Of a DNA stretch of 52,463 nucleotides, positions 26,772 through 36,998 are shown piece after piece. Every line of letters starts with the position of its first letter. Position 1 is the first letter of the stretch. The notes beneath the pieces are model-generated. The model did no database searches. It had not been told where the DNA came from and was given only the letters and a program-made list of their open reading frames with translations. The DNA is from an uncultured Cellvibrio sp. GTDB lineage: Bacteria > Pseudomonadota > Gammaproteobacteria > Pseudomonadales > Cellvibrionaceae. The translations under genes were made by a program, and so were the position numbers. Location: assembly GCA_946481735.1 (NCBI GenBank), contig CAMLOU010000006.1, positions 1 through 52,463 on the forward strand. Reading direction: 5' to 3'.

Positions 26772-27554
26772 ATGCAACACAACTTGATGTCTGCCTTCGT
26801 CGTACGTCTATTGATCCTGATCGGTATGTTGATGTTGTCTGCGTGTGTCACCGAGATGGAAGGGCGCAGGATATCCAGTGTCGACGAAGAAAAAGCGTTG
26901 GAGCTGCATATCAAACTGGCCTCCGGTTATGTGCAAAAGAAAAACCGTGAATCGGCTCGCCATCATCTGAAAAAAGCCTTTGAGCTGGATAAGAATTCTA
27001 CTGGCGCTTCTGCGGTGTTGGCTCGTTTGTATGAACTGGAAGGCGAGCCTCAACTGGCGGAAGAACAATATCGGCGTGTGCTGCGCCAGGATAAAAATTT
27101 TACCGAGGCACGTAATTATTTTGGACTGTTTCTTTATCGCGCAAAGCGCTACGAAGAAGCCTTCAAGGAATTTGAGTTAGCCGGAGAAGATCTGGCCTAC
27201 GTGGATCGTGCAGAAGTCCTGGTCAATGTTGGACGCACAGCAGCCAAACTGGGTAATACAGCGCGGGCTGAGAGTGCCTTCGCGCACGCTAATTTGCTCA
27301 ATGCCAAATTGACGGCACCTTACATTGAATTGGCGGAACTCAATTTCCAGAAGAAGGAGTACGCGGAGTCCAAGCGTTTCCTGGATCAATACGCCAGTCT
27401 GCGCAATCACACTGCGCGCAGTCTGTTACTTGGCATTCGCATTGAACGCATCTTTGGCAATAAAGACAAAGAGGCCAGCTATGCGCTGTTGCTGAAAAAC
27501 CGTTTTCCCTATTCCAAGGAATATCTGGAATATAAACAGACGATGAGTTATTGA
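26772..27554 (+). CDS. pilW: Type IV pilus biogenesis/stability lipoprotein PilW (PilF)
   Basis: The 260-residue protein starts at an ATG with GGAGAAA upstream. It has a lipoprotein signal peptide with lipobox LSAC and lipidated C25. The rest is TPR repeats (about 35-250; for example SARHHLKKAFELDKNSTGASAVLARLYELEG). PilW/PilF is the outer-membrane pilotin that helps the PilQ secretin assemble. It sits between rlmN and rodZ exactly as in Pseudomonas pilF. No other pilus gene is in the window, so type IV pili are implied but not proven. Confidence 0.9.
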   Translation: MQHNLMSAFVVRLLILIGMLMLSACVTEMEGRRISSVDEEKALELHIKLASGYVQKKNRESARHHLKKAFELDKNSTGASAVLARLYELEGEPQLAEEQYRRVLRQDKNFTEARNYFGLFLYRAKRYEEAFKEFELAGEDLAYVDRAEVLVNVGRTAAKLGNTARAESAFAHANLLNAKLTAPYIELAELNFQKKEYAESKRFLDQYASLRNHTARSLLLGIRIERIFGNKDKEASYALLLKNRFPYSKEYLEYKQTMSY

Positions 27555-27561
27555 GCTGCCA

Positions 27562-28461
27562 ATGACTGAATTTGAACAAGCTACAGATGACCAGCCTACA
27601 CCGGTAACGCCCGGTGCCATGCTTTCGCAAGCGCGCGAGCGTGCGGGTATTACCCAGGAGCAGGTTGCGCGTGAGTTGCATATTACGCTGACCAAGGTGA
27701 AATCCATTGAAAGCGATGATTACCTGCGCCTGAACACGGACACCTTTATCCGTGGATACCTGCGGGCCTATGCCAACTTCCTGAAGCTCGACAGCGCACC
27801 GATTATTGCCGCTTACCAGCGGCATGCCGCGTCCCAGGGCTTGGTAACCGAACCCCAGTACCCAATCAGCAAAGAAGCACCTACAAAAAAATTATGGGTG
27901 TTCGTATCGTTACTTATTCTGTTGCTCGCTGGCTTATGGCTGATCTCCGTCTGGTTTTTTGATAACCAGGTGGAGCGCCCGGTTGTGGTTCCTCCTGCTG
28001 TCGTTCCATCGGCTGTTGTGCCGCAGACGTCGGTACCCGGCACGCCTGTTCAACCGGTGGTTGCGCCTGCGGAATCCGGTGAAGAGCCAGCTGCTGCGAC
28101 AGATGCCGAACCCGCCAGCGTTGAAGGAGCGGACGCGGTAGAAACCACCACACCAGAAGAATCTGCCGGTGAAGAAGCACCACAAGAGCAGGCATCCGTT
28201 GTTGCGCCGACAGAGCGCACCCTGGATCGGCTGGAGCTGAGCTTTGCCGAAGAATGTTGGCTTGAGGTGAGTGATGCGCAGGGTGATGTGCTGGCCACCG
28301 AATTGCAGCGACCCGGCAGCAGTGTGTCGCTGTTGGGCGTAGCACCATTCAGCGTAAAACTCGGCAACGCACCGGCGGTCCGGGTGATGTTCAATGGCAA
28401 TGAAGTAGCGATTAACCCATCGACCGGAACCAAGGTCATGACCATTAGTGTAGGTGAGTAG
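27562..28461 (+). CDS. rodZ: RodZ-type cytoskeletal/cell-shape protein
   Basis: The 299-residue protein has an N-terminal Cro-like helix-turn-helix domain (about 15-95; LSQARERAGITQEQVARELHIT). One membrane segment (KKLWVFVSLLILLLAGLWLI, about 110-134) follows, then a Pro/Glu/Ala-rich periplasmic linker (about 135-220) and a DUF4115 beta domain (LELSFAEECWLEVSD to the end). RodZ links MreB to the rod-growth machinery across the inner membrane. Position between pilW and ispG is conserved. Confidence 0.93.
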   Translation: MTEFEQATDDQPTPVTPGAMLSQARERAGITQEQVARELHITLTKVKSIESDDYLRLNTDTFIRGYLRAYANFLKLDSAPIIAAYQRHAASQGLVTEPQYPISKEAPTKKLWVFVSLLILLLAGLWLISVWFFDNQVERPVVVPPAVVPSAVVPQTSVPGTPVQPVVAPAESGEEPAAATDAEPASVEGADAVETTTPEESAGEEAPQEQASVVAPTERTLDRLELSFAEECWLEVSDAQGDVLATELQRPGSSVSLLGVAPFSVKLGNAPAVRVMFNGNEVAINPSTGTKVMTISVGE

Positions 28462-28496
28462 CATGATGTTATTGCAGTCTTTGTGCGGTGATCGAT

Positions 28497-29621
28497 ATGC
28501 ATTGTGAGTCGCCGATCAAGCGCCGTAAATCGCGGCAAATTATGGTGGGTAATGTAGCGGTGGGGGGCGATGCGCCCATCTCGGTGCAGAGCATGACCAA
28601 TACGGAAACCACCGATGTTGCAGCGACGGTTGCGCAGATTAATCGCATTCAAACAGCGGGCGCGGATATTGTGCGCGTCTCTGTGCCCTCAATGGAGGCC
28701 GCCGAAGCCTTCGGTGAAATTCGTAAACAGGTAAACATCCCGCTGGTGGCGGACATTCACTTTGACTATCGCATTGCGTTGCGCGTGGCAGACCTCGGCG
28801 TCGATTGTCTGCGCATCAACCCGGGTAACATCGGTCGCGAAAAACGTATTCGGGCAGTTGTCGATAAAGCGCGCGATATGGATATTCCTATTCGTATCGG
28901 CGTTAACGCTGGCTCGCTAGAAAAAGACCTGCAAAAAAAGTACGGCGAGCCTACCCCGGAAGCCTTGGTCGAATCCGCCATGCGCCATGTGGATATCCTG
29001 GATCAACTGAATTTTTATGATTTCAAAGTCAGTGTGAAAGCATCTGATGTGTTTATGGCGGTGGCGGCCTATCGTCAATTGGCCACACGTATCGATCAGC
29101 CTCTGCACCTTGGTATCACCGAAGCCGGCGGCCTGCGTTCCGGTACGGTAAAGTCCGCTGTGGGACTTGGTGCGCTATTGATGGACGGCATCGGTGATAC
29201 CATCCGCATTTCCCTGGCCGCTGATCCGGTGGAAGAAATTAAAGTCGGTTGGGATTTACTCAAGAGTCTCAAGTTGCGCAGCAAAGGCGTGAACTTTATC
29301 GCCTGTCCCAGTTGTTCAAGGCAAAATTTTGACGTGATCAAAACCATGAATGAACTTGAGCAGCGCGTGGAAGATATCACGGTGCCACTCGATGTAGCGG
29401 TTATCGGATGTGTGGTGAACGGGCCTGGTGAAGCTAAAGAAGCCGATCTTGGTTTGGCAGGTGGTACACCGAATAATTTAATTTATATCGATGGCGAGCC
29501 GAATCAAAAGTTAGGCAATGAAACCCTCGTTGATGACCTCGAGCGCCTCATCCGGCAGAAAGCGGAAAAGAAGCTCGCCCAAATGGCGGAAGACGAGCGC
29601 AATATTATCGCGCGCGCATAA
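28497..29621 (+). CDS. ispG: 4-hydroxy-3-methylbut-2-enyl-diphosphate synthase IspG (GcpE)
   Basis: IspG (374 aa) carries out the penultimate step of the MEP isoprenoid pathway, reducing methylerythritol cyclodiphosphate to HMBPP with a [4Fe-4S] cluster. The start [18 protein letters not shown] matches Pseudomonas IspG; a GTG nine bases upstream is the alternative. The cluster ligands lie in [10 protein letters not shown] and [29 protein letters not shown] is the conserved TIM-barrel start. It follows rodZ closely and precedes hisS, a conserved order. Confidence 0.97.
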   Translation: MHCESPIKRRKSRQIMVGNVAVGGDAPISVQSMTNTETTDVAATVAQINRIQTAGADIVRVSVPSMEAAEAFGEIRKQVNIPLVADIHFDYRIALRVADLGVDCLRINPGNIGREKRIRAVVDKARDMDIPIRIGVNAGSLEKDLQKKYGEPTPEALVESAMRHVDILDQLNFYDFKVSVKASDVFMAVAAYRQLATRIDQPLHLGITEAGGLRSGTVKSAVGLGALLMDGIGDTIRISLAADPVEEIKVGWDLLKSLKLRSKGVNFIACPSCSRQNFDVIKTMNELEQRVEDITVPLDVAVIGCVVNGPGEAKEADLGLAGGTPNNLIYIDGEPNQKLGNETLVDDLERLIRQKAEKKLAQMAEDERNIIARA

Positions 29622-29682
29622 ATATTGTTAATCCATTGCCGTCTCCATAAATGGCAATGCGGCAAGATGTTAAGGAACCACC

Positions 29683-30954
29683 TTGAAAAAGATTCAGGCA
29701 ATTCGCGGCATGAATGACCTGCTGCCCAGCGATTCACCCTACTGGCAGTATGTAGAGAGCACCCTCGCCGATATCCTGCAATGTTATGGCTATCAGGAAA
29801 TCCGTTTCCCCATTCTGGAATCCACGGATTTATTCAAGCGCTCTATCGGTGAAGTTACCGACATCGTGGAAAAAGAAATGTATACCTTTGATGACCGCAA
29901 CGGCGACAGCGTCACCTTGCGTCCCGAGGGTACTGCGTGCTGTGTTCGCGCTTGCGAGGAGCATGGTTTGCTTTATAACCAGACCCAGCGTCTGTGGTAT
30001 ATGGGCCCGATGTTCCGCTACGAGCGGCCGCAAAAAGGGCGCTATCGCCAGTTTCACCAGTGTGGTGTGGAAGCCTTTGGTATGACGGGGCCAGATATTG
30101 ATGCAGAGATTTTATTGCTCAGCGCACGGATTTTGCGTGAACTTGGCGTCGAAGAACTAGTCACACTACAGCTGAATTCGCTGGGTGACACGGCATCGCG
30201 CAATGCGTATAAAGCGGCATTGGTGACCTACCTGGAAGCGCGTCGCGATCAACTGGACCCAGACAGTCAGCGGCGTTTGAGCACCAATCCATTGCGTATC
30301 CTTGACAGTAAAGAGCCGACGACCCAGGCGTTACTGGATGGGGCCCCGGTGTTGCTGGATTATCTGGATGAAGAATCCAAAACCCATTTCGAGCAACTCA
30401 AACGCCTGCTGGACGCCAACGGTGTGCAGTATCAGGTAAATCCTCGCTTGGTGCGTGGGCTGGATTACTACGGCAAAACAGCGTTTGAATGGGTCACTGA
30501 CAAACTGGGTGCGCAAAGCACAGTCTGCGCTGGCGGTCGCTACGACAGCCTGGTAGAACAATTGGGCGGCAAGGCAACACCGGCGGTAGGTTTTGGTATA
30601 GGTCTGGAGCGGCTGGTGTTATTGTTGCAGGCCGCAGAATGCATGCCCGAGGGGCTTGAGCAGCAAGCAGACATTTACATTGTTGCCATTGGCGATGTGC
30701 AAACAGAAGCCTTGCAATTGGCGGAGCGCATCCGCGATGAATTACCTTATCTGCGGGTGATAAACCACTGCGGTGGCGGCAGCTTGAAAAGCCAGATGAA
30801 AAAAGCCGATAAGAGTACAGCGGATATAGCGTTGATTCTCGGTGAGGACGAAGTCAAGACAGGTAAGTTGGCCGTTAAATATCTGCGTCAGGAACAGCCT
30901 CAGGCGCTACTGTCGCAGGATGAAGTTTTACAGCTTTTGCAGTCATTGGTCTGA
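29683..30954 (+). CDS. hisS: Histidyl-tRNA synthetase
   Basis: HisRS (423 aa) is a class II synthetase that charges tRNA-His. Motif 1 lies in the N-terminal [11 protein letters not shown] region, motif 2 is [21 protein letters not shown], the histidine-specific loop is [15 protein letters not shown] with [15 protein letters not shown], and motif 3 is [15 protein letters not shown]. The C-terminal anticodon-binding domain is about residues 325-423. The start is a TTG preceded by TAAGGA 6 bases upstream. No nearer ATG keeps the conserved N-terminus. Length is the family norm (424). Confidence 0.96.
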   Translation: MKKIQAIRGMNDLLPSDSPYWQYVESTLADILQCYGYQEIRFPILESTDLFKRSIGEVTDIVEKEMYTFDDRNGDSVTLRPEGTACCVRACEEHGLLYNQTQRLWYMGPMFRYERPQKGRYRQFHQCGVEAFGMTGPDIDAEILLLSARILRELGVEELVTLQLNSLGDTASRNAYKAALVTYLEARRDQLDPDSQRRLSTNPLRILDSKEPTTQALLDGAPVLLDYLDEESKTHFEQLKRLLDANGVQYQVNPRLVRGLDYYGKTAFEWVTDKLGAQSTVCAGGRYDSLVEQLGGKATPAVGFGIGLERLVLLLQAAECMPEGLEQQADIYIVAIGDVQTEALQLAERIRDELPYLRVINHCGGGSLKSQMKKADKSTADIALILGEDEVKTGKLAVKYLRQEQPQALLSQDEVLQLLQSLV

Positions 30955-31021
30955 TATTACCGATACCGCACAATACTTATTTCCACAATAACAACGCTAT
31001 TGATCATTACAGGAGCCGATT

Positions 31022-31729
31022 GTGAGCGTACATTTATCCGAAGAAGAACAACTGGAAGCCATGAAACGTTGGTGGAAGGAATACGGTAAGACCATCATCA
31101 TCAGTGCTTTGGTGGCTATCGGTGCTTATTTTGCGTGGAATGCCTGGCAAGACCAGCAACGCAACAAAGCAGAAACTGCATCGGCAACTTATGAAGAATT
31201 ATTGAAAGTGGTTTCGGTTGAACCGGGTCAAACTCTGGGTGAGAGCGAGCGCTCCACAGCTGAGCACCTGGCTGCCGAATTGAAGGCAGGCGACAGCACC
31301 AGTTTGTACGCGCACAATGCAGCGTTCTTCCTGGCAAAGATTGCGATTGCGCAAGGTGATCTGGACAAAGCAGTCACTGAATTGCGTTGGGTTTTATCGC
31401 AAAAACCTGATCTGGCGACTGAACAATTGGCTAATTTGCGTCTGGCTCGTGTGCTTTTGGCTCAACAAAACTATGACGAAGCCTTAAGCCTGGTACAGAC
31501 ACCACCGACGACCGGTTTTGCCTCTGAGTACGCTGAGGTTCATGGTGATGTGTTGAAAGCGAAGGGCGATCTTGATGCAGCCCGTACTGCTTATGAAAAA
31601 GCACTTTCCTCTACTACTCCGCAGCAACAGGAACGTTTCATGGTCCTGCAAATGAAGCTTGATGATCTGAAGCAACCGACTGCCAGCATTGCCTCACCCA
31701 CAGCGACCCCTGAGGAGACCGCTGAATGA
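31022..31729 (+). CDS. yfgM: YfgM-like ancillary SecYEG translocon subunit
   Basis: The 235-residue protein has a short cytoplasmic N-terminus (HLSEEEQLEAMKRWWKEYGK), one membrane segment (about 24-41) and a periplasmic TPR-like domain (about 60-215). In E. coli YfgM binds SecYEG with the chaperone PpiD and helps hand over exported proteins. The GTG start has a strong CAGGAG site in front. Its TGA overlaps the bamB ATG (ATGA), so secretion and outer-membrane assembly factors are cotranslated. Confidence 0.92.
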   Translation: MSVHLSEEEQLEAMKRWWKEYGKTIIISALVAIGAYFAWNAWQDQQRNKAETASATYEELLKVVSVEPGQTLGESERSTAEHLAAELKAGDSTSLYAHNAAFFLAKIAIAQGDLDKAVTELRWVLSQKPDLATEQLANLRLARVLLAQQNYDEALSLVQTPPTTGFASEYAEVHGDVLKAKGDLDAARTAYEKALSSTTPQQQERFMVLQMKLDDLKQPTASIASPTATPEETAE

Positions 31730-32898
31730 GAGATGTAAACGGGTCAGTCCGGTGGTTTAACGGAGCGCTTCTGGTATGCGCCATCCTGTTATCCGGTTGT
31801 TCGCTTTTTAGCAAGAAAACCGGTAACGAACCCATGGAGTTGGTGGACTTTGACGCGACCGTCAAAGTCAAGAAAGTGTGGCAGCGCGATGTGGGGGCCG
31901 GGCAGGGTGAAGGCTTTACCCGCTTGACGCCTGCCATTGATGGCGATGCTATTTACAGTGTCGACCACAAAGGGCGTGTGACGGCACTGAACCGCCTGAC
32001 TGGTAAGAAGTTGTGGCAACGCAAGACAAAAGAAAGCATCAGTGGCGGTATTGGTGCTGAGTCAGGCATGTTGTTTATCGGTAATCAGGGCGGTGAGTTA
32101 ATCGCGCTGTCCAGCACCGATGGTAGCGAAGTCTGGCGCAGGCAACTGAGTGGTGAAATCCTCTCTGTGCCCCGTAGTAATGGCGATGTGGTGGCTGTCC
32201 AGACCATGAATGGGCGGCTTTATGCATTGGATGCAAAGACGGGTGATGAGTTGTGGTTTTATGAAAATCCGCCGCCGGTGTTGATCCTGCGCGGCACGCC
32301 GTCCCCCATTGTTACCGATAATGCCATTTATGCTGGTTTCTCTAACGGACGCCTCATGTCATTTAATCCGCTGAACGGCCTGATATTGTGGGAGCAGCGG
32401 ATTGCGATTCCCCAGGGCCGCTCTGAGCTGGAACGAATGATTGATATTCATGCATCGCCGATCCTGCGTGAAGGCATCCTGTATGCAGCGGCATACCAGG
32501 GGCGTGTAACGGCTTTGGCTCGTGGAACCGGCAGTGCCATCTGGGCTCAGGATGCCTCGACCAGCGAAGATATTGCGCTGTCAGATAATCTGTTATTCCT
32601 GTCTCAAGCCGACGGCAAGGTCACCGCATACAATGCCGCCAGTGGTGAAGTGCGTTGGACCAATGAACAAATGCTGCGGCGTGGACTGAATGGTCCGCAA
32701 GCCTTTGGTGATTACGTCGCGGTGGTAGATTTCAAAGGCTATCTGCACGTAATGCGCCAGACGGATGGTGAGTTTGTTGCCCGCGCCCGTGTGGATCGCA
32801 AGGGTGCTCGGGCGACTATGCTGACCGATGGCAATATCCTGTATGTCTACGGCAATCGCGGCAAATTAATCGCATACGAAGCCGTAGAAAAGAAATAA
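31726..32898 (+). CDS. bamB: Outer membrane protein assembly lipoprotein BamB
   Basis: BamB (390 aa) is a lipoprotein of the BAM complex, which folds beta-barrels into the outer membrane. The signal peptide ends in the lipobox LSGC with lipid anchor C25. The rest is an eight-bladed PQQ-type beta-propeller; repeated blades such as GRVTALNRLTGKKLWQR and GRLYALDAKTGDELWFYE are visible. Overlap with yfgM by four bases and der downstream is the standard gammaproteobacterial order. Confidence 0.96.
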   Translation: MRDVNGSVRWFNGALLVCAILLSGCSLFSKKTGNEPMELVDFDATVKVKKVWQRDVGAGQGEGFTRLTPAIDGDAIYSVDHKGRVTALNRLTGKKLWQRKTKESISGGIGAESGMLFIGNQGGELIALSSTDGSEVWRRQLSGEILSVPRSNGDVVAVQTMNGRLYALDAKTGDELWFYENPPPVLILRGTPSPIVTDNAIYAGFSNGRLMSFNPLNGLILWEQRIAIPQGRSELERMIDIHASPILREGILYAAAYQGRVTALARGTGSAIWAQDASTSEDIALSDNLLFLSQADGKVTAYNAASGEVRWTNEQMLRRGLNGPQAFGDYVAVVDFKGYLHVMRQTDGEFVARARVDRKGARATMLTDGNILYVYGNRGKLIAYEAVEKK

Positions 32899-32928
32899 TT
32901 TTTCTTTCTGCGTACTTCGCGCGCTACA

Positions 32929-32969
32929 ATCAGCCAATAAACAACCTGTCGGTTTGTTTATTGGCTGAT
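32929..32969. repeat. Perfect 16-bp inverted repeat between bamB and der
   Basis: The arms ATCAGCCAATAAACAA (32929-32944) and its exact reverse complement (32954-32969) flank a 9-base centre. They could form a strong hairpin 30 bases after bamB. The downstream sequence (GTCTTTAAAC) is only weakly T-rich, so it may be a terminator, an mRNA-stability element or an operator for der. Confidence 0.7.
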
Positions 32970-33039
32970 GTCTTTAAACTTTCGCAAAGATCTGCTTTTG
33001 CGACATCGTATCTTCCGTTAATCCATTGAAAATCCCGTT

Positions 33040-34443
33040 ATGATCCCAGTGATTGCGCTTGTTGGTCGCCCGAATGTGGGCAAATCCACGCTGTTTAACC
33101 GTCTGACACGCTCCCGTGATGCGCTGGTGGCTAACTACGCCGGCCTTACCCGCGACCGCAAATACGGCGAGGGTGCTATCGAGGGTCGCCGCTTTATTGT
33201 GGTGGATACCGGCGGCATCAGCGGCGAGGAAGAGGGGATTGATAGCGCCATGGCCGGGCAGTCGCTCCTGGCGATTCAGGAAGCCGATATTGTGTTGTTT
33301 ATGGTGGACAGCCGCGACGGCTTGACATCAGCCGACCACATGATTGCCCGGCACCTGCGAGTTAATAACAAAAAGACATTTCTGGTGGCTAACAAGATTG
33401 ACGGCATGGACCCGGATGTTGCGTTGGCGCCGTTTTACGAATTGGGCTTGGGTGAAATACACCCTACAACGGCCACTCACGGGCGCGGCGTAAAATCCAT
33501 GATGGAAGCCGTGCTGGCGGATATTCCTGAAACCCTGGAAGACGCGGTTGAGGATGTTGCCACGGGCATCAAGATCGCCATTGTCGGACGCCCGAATGTC
33601 GGTAAATCCACCTTGGTTAACCGTATGCTGGGTGAAGAACGTGTCGTGGTATATGACCAGCCGGGTACTACACGCGACAGTATTTATATCAATTACGAGC
33701 GTTTCGATAAGCCTTACACGCTGATTGATACGGCAGGGGTTCGGCGGCGTAAAAATGTCGCCCTGGCGGTAGAAAAATTTTCCATTGTCAAAACCATGCA
33801 AGCCATCAGTGATGCCAATGTGGTTGTGCTGGTGATGGATGCGAGCGAAGGTGTCGTTGATCAGGATCTACATTTAATGGGCAGTGTCATCGACGCCGGT
33901 CGCGCCCTGGTGATTGCCCTGAATAAGTGGGACGGACTGGAAGACTCGCACAAACAATACGTAAAAAATGAACTGGAGCGACGTCTACGTTTTGTTGATT
34001 TCGCGAATATTCATTTTATCTCCGCGTTACACGGTACGGGTGTGGGAAACCTCTATAAATCTATCGAGCAGGCCTACCATGCTGCGACAGATAAATTTTC
34101 CACCAATTTCCTCACGCGTATTCTGGAAGACGCAGTGCGCGAGCACCAGCCACCGATTGTGGCAGGGCGGCGGATTAAACTGCGCTATGCGCATCCCGGT
34201 GGACATAACCCGCCAATCATCGTTATCCACGGTAATCAGACGGGCGAAGTGCCGGCACATTATGTGCGTTATCTCGAAAAGACGTATCGCCGCGTGTTAA
34301 ATCTTCATGGAACCCCGATTCGTATTGAATTCAGAACCAGCGAAAACCCATTTGCCGGCAAGAAAAATGAGTTGTCGGCACGTCAGTACGCCAAGAAACG
34401 TCGTTTGATGGAACATGCCAGCAAAAACAAAAAGAAGAAGTAA
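33040..34443 (+). CDS. der: Ribosome biogenesis GTPase Der (EngA)
   Basis: Der (467 aa) is an essential GTPase with two tandem G domains, used in 50S subunit assembly. Each G domain has its own P-loop, [12 protein letters not shown] near residue 8 and [12 protein letters not shown] near 184, with DTGG/DTAG switch II, NKID and NKWD. A C-terminal KH-like domain binds RNA and ends in a Lys-rich tail (ASKNKKKK). Length is normal for gammaproteobacteria. It has its own leader with the inverted repeat upstream and a terminator downstream. Confidence 0.97.
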   Translation: MIPVIALVGRPNVGKSTLFNRLTRSRDALVANYAGLTRDRKYGEGAIEGRRFIVVDTGGISGEEEGIDSAMAGQSLLAIQEADIVLFMVDSRDGLTSADHMIARHLRVNNKKTFLVANKIDGMDPDVALAPFYELGLGEIHPTTATHGRGVKSMMEAVLADIPETLEDAVEDVATGIKIAIVGRPNVGKSTLVNRMLGEERVVVYDQPGTTRDSIYINYERFDKPYTLIDTAGVRRRKNVALAVEKFSIVKTMQAISDANVVVLVMDASEGVVDQDLHLMGSVIDAGRALVIALNKWDGLEDSHKQYVKNELERRLRFVDFANIHFISALHGTGVGNLYKSIEQAYHAATDKFSTNFLTRILEDAVREHQPPIVAGRRIKLRYAHPGGHNPPIIVIHGNQTGEVPAHYVRYLEKTYRRVLNLHGTPIRIEFRTSENPFAGKKNELSARQYAKKRRLMEHASKNKKKK

Positions 34444-34526
34444 CTGCCGAAAGCACCCTGCGGTTGTATGACGTCATCTGTCAGTTTTTGCCTTCGTTCG
34501 TTTGTCGGGCGGACTAAATAACAGTG

Positions 34527-34552
34527 AATGCCCTCAGCGGAGGGCATTTTTC
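34527..34552 (+). terminator. Rho-independent terminator after der
   Basis: AATGCCCTC (34527-34535) pairs with GAGGGCATT (34540-34548) around an AGCG loop and runs into a T-stretch (TTTTTC). It lies about 85 bases after the der stop and before the AEC transporter gene. Confidence 0.88.
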
Positions 34553-34599
34553 ATCTATAGTTTGTCTACTCCCCATTGTTTTGAGCCTCACGTTGCGCC

Positions 34600-35496
34600 A
34601 TGAATAATCTTGCGGTCATTGTTATTTGTCTGGCTATCGGGCTGGTATTACAGCGTTTGCGTCGCTGGCCCGAAGGCGCGGCGGCGACCTTGAACCTGTA
34701 CGTTATTTATGTGGCCCTGCCGGCCCTGGTACTGGCAGAAATACCGCGGTTGACGCTGGATCATCACGCCTTGTTACCCGTGGTGTTTGCCTGGCTTATC
34801 ATGGCTCTGTCCGCCGCAGTCACCTGGATAACGGCTCGGTTACTCAATTGGTCGCGCGGTGTCACCGGGGTATTGATGCTGACAATTCCCCTGGGTAATA
34901 CCGGCTTTCTTGGTTTGCCCTTGATCGAAGCCTTGCTCGGCACCGAGGCCATACCTTATGCCATTCTTTATGATCAGTTTGGCACCTTCCTGGCTTTGAA
35001 TACCTACGGCATTTTGTTGGCGGCGTACTATTCAGGCGGCAACGTAACCGCGTATCGCCTGTTCAAAACCATCGTCAGCTTCCCTCCGTTCATCGCGTTG
35101 CTCATCGCCTTTGCTACTTTATGGCTGGATTATCCGGACTGGCTGTCCAGTGCATTTGAGCGAATCTCGTCTACACTAGTACCAGTGGTTATGGTGGCAG
35201 TGGGCTTACAGTTTCGGTTGCGCCTGGATAGAGAGTATCTGGCACCGATCAGTTTGGGCCTGTTTTATATGCTGGGGCTCACCCCGCTGCTGGCGATGTT
35301 GATCCTGTGGTTATTCGGAATCACCGGCCCTGCGGCAAATGTCATCATCTTGCAAGCCGCCATGCCAGCCATGATTTCCGCCGGTGTGCTGGCGATGTCA
35401 CATAACCTGTTGCCCCGGCTGGCTGCGAGCCTGGTCGGTTATAGTTTGTTGTTGTCTTTGTTTACAGTCTGGTTGTGGCGAAACCTCCTGGTGTGA
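34600..35496 (+). CDS. AEC-family (auxin efflux carrier-like) transporter
   Basis: This 298-residue protein is almost wholly hydrophobic, with about ten membrane segments in two repeats of five. Family hallmarks are the N-terminal LNLYVIYVALPALVLAEI, the NTGFLGLPLIEALLG turn and the C-terminal QAAMPAMISAGVLA. Bacterial AEC members carry organic acids such as malate or malonate; which substrate is used here cannot be told. It follows the der terminator and is likely its own unit or cotranscribed with the HD-GYP gene 46 bases downstream. Confidence 0.85.
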   Translation: MNNLAVIVICLAIGLVLQRLRRWPEGAAATLNLYVIYVALPALVLAEIPRLTLDHHALLPVVFAWLIMALSAAVTWITARLLNWSRGVTGVLMLTIPLGNTGFLGLPLIEALLGTEAIPYAILYDQFGTFLALNTYGILLAAYYSGGNVTAYRLFKTIVSFPPFIALLIAFATLWLDYPDWLSSAFERISSTLVPVVMVAVGLQFRLRLDREYLAPISLGLFYMLGLTPLLAMLILWLFGITGPAANVIILQAAMPAMISAGVLAMSHNLLPRLAASLVGYSLLLSLFTVWLWRNLLV

Positions 35497-35542
35497 GCTT
35501 CTACAACCGCATCCTGTCTTCTTGTCATGGAACGGGGAAACG

Positions 35543-36982
35543 ATGTTGCGAGAATCGCCAAAATCGTCTTCAAATGTGAATACTAATCTTCTCGGCAGTA
35601 ACTACGATCCTTTACAAACGGATGCATATACCTTGCACCTGGCAGAGGTCAACAACACCCGGCAAGTCATTGCCAGTGATGACATCTATAACAGCCAAGG
35701 GTTGCTGCTGGTAAAAAAAGGCGCTCCCATTACGCCCGCAGCAACCCGCGCTATTATTAATATCAAATTGCTTCACCCTATCGAAAAGTGCATCACCATC
35801 AACGATGAAATAGATGGTGCGCAGTTGCAAAAAGATTTTATTGCGGTGATGCACGAAGATGACATCCTGCAGTCCATCCATGACCGCTATAACCTCAACC
35901 TTTTGCTGCATGATCAATGCCTCAGTTATCAAGGCTATCCCTTGTTGCGCCAAAAAATCACCGTGTTGGCTGAGCGCATGCCGGAGACTTACAGTCGCTC
36001 TTTATATTGCGCCTGGCTGGCGATGCTGATCGCCAAAGAAATGCGTTTGCCCGAACAGGATATCAATGCGGTCTTTTTGGGCGCGTTAGCTCACGACATT
36101 GGCATGCTGCATATCAATCCGGATATTCTCAACGCATCCTCCGCATTGACCGCCGAAGAATGGCGGCAGATCCAGGCGCATGTGGTTATTGGCCAAAAAA
36201 TCCTGGCGAGTATGCCGGGAATGCCATCGCAAGTGAGCCTCGCTGTGCTGGAGCACCATGAGCGTTGCGACGGTACCGGATATCCAACAGGTAAAGTGGA
36301 AAGTGAGTTGTCGTTACTGGGGCAAATCATTGCTTTGGCTGACAGTGTGATTGCGGTATATCACAATCGCTTTAAACCACACGGACGCAGTTGGCGCGAC
36401 GTGATCCCCGTTATTCAAATGAACAACCAGGCCTATTTTTATCGCAATTACGAAGTGTTGGTAACCATTTTGCGACGCAGCGAGTTGCCGCAACTCGGTG
36501 TTGTTGTTGGCGATGAGATGCCGGACTTTATTGAGAAATTTATTCATCAACAAAGCGATATGAAGTCGCGCTTCAAGCGTTTTGAAAAATTGTTGTTGTC
36601 TTTCGGTTTTACTCATGGCGATCGAAAGTTACATGCGTTGCAGAATGTTTTCTTTCACATTGCAACGGCCATCAATGGTTCAGGTATTTTTCAGGACAAT
36701 TACGCCGAGTGGCTGGAACAGGTAAAACAGCAATGCCTTACCACCGCCTACCGCGAAGTAGAAGATGCTTATTTGATGCTGGAAGAGGTCAGTTTCCATT
36801 TACAGCGACTGAGCCGCATGATTCAGCTTTATACGGCATCGGGCAACTGTAAAGACTCGGCCATTCAGTTAGCGCTGGAGGCGGAAGTCAACGAAAAGGA
36901 ATCCCAACCTAGCGCGGCCGATGTGCAAGAACCGCACATCGACGCGAAGCATGATGATCGGGAAATCGTCATTATTGAATAA
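35543..36982 (+). CDS. Divergent HD-GYP domain protein
   Basis: From the ATG with GGGGAAA upstream the protein is 479 residues. The first 150 residues hold no domain I can name; a stretch at about 40-80 (DIYNSQGLLLVKKGAPIT) resembles the N-terminal segment often fused to HD-GYP. Residues about 150-300 form the HD-GYP fold with H184/D185 (AHDIG), H213, H238/H239, CDGTGYP (GYP 246-248) and D267. The first metal histidine is missing (YCAW at 155-158) and HDIGK reads HDIGM. HD-GYP enzymes hydrolyse cyclic di-GMP; the substitutions make reduced activity or a receptor role possible. The last 150 residues are helical with an acidic end. Confidence 0.82.
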   Translation: MLRESPKSSSNVNTNLLGSNYDPLQTDAYTLHLAEVNNTRQVIASDDIYNSQGLLLVKKGAPITPAATRAIINIKLLHPIEKCITINDEIDGAQLQKDFIAVMHEDDILQSIHDRYNLNLLLHDQCLSYQGYPLLRQKITVLAERMPETYSRSLYCAWLAMLIAKEMRLPEQDINAVFLGALAHDIGMLHINPDILNASSALTAEEWRQIQAHVVIGQKILASMPGMPSQVSLAVLEHHERCDGTGYPTGKVESELSLLGQIIALADSVIAVYHNRFKPHGRSWRDVIPVIQMNNQAYFYRNYEVLVTILRRSELPQLGVVVGDEMPDFIEKFIHQQSDMKSRFKRFEKLLLSFGFTHGDRKLHALQNVFFHIATAINGSGIFQDNYAEWLEQVKQQCLTTAYREVEDAYLMLEEVSFHLQRLSRMIQLYTASGNCKDSAIQLALEAEVNEKESQPSAADVQEPHIDAKHDDREIVIIE

Positions 36983-36998
36983 TTTTTTGAGGTGGTTT

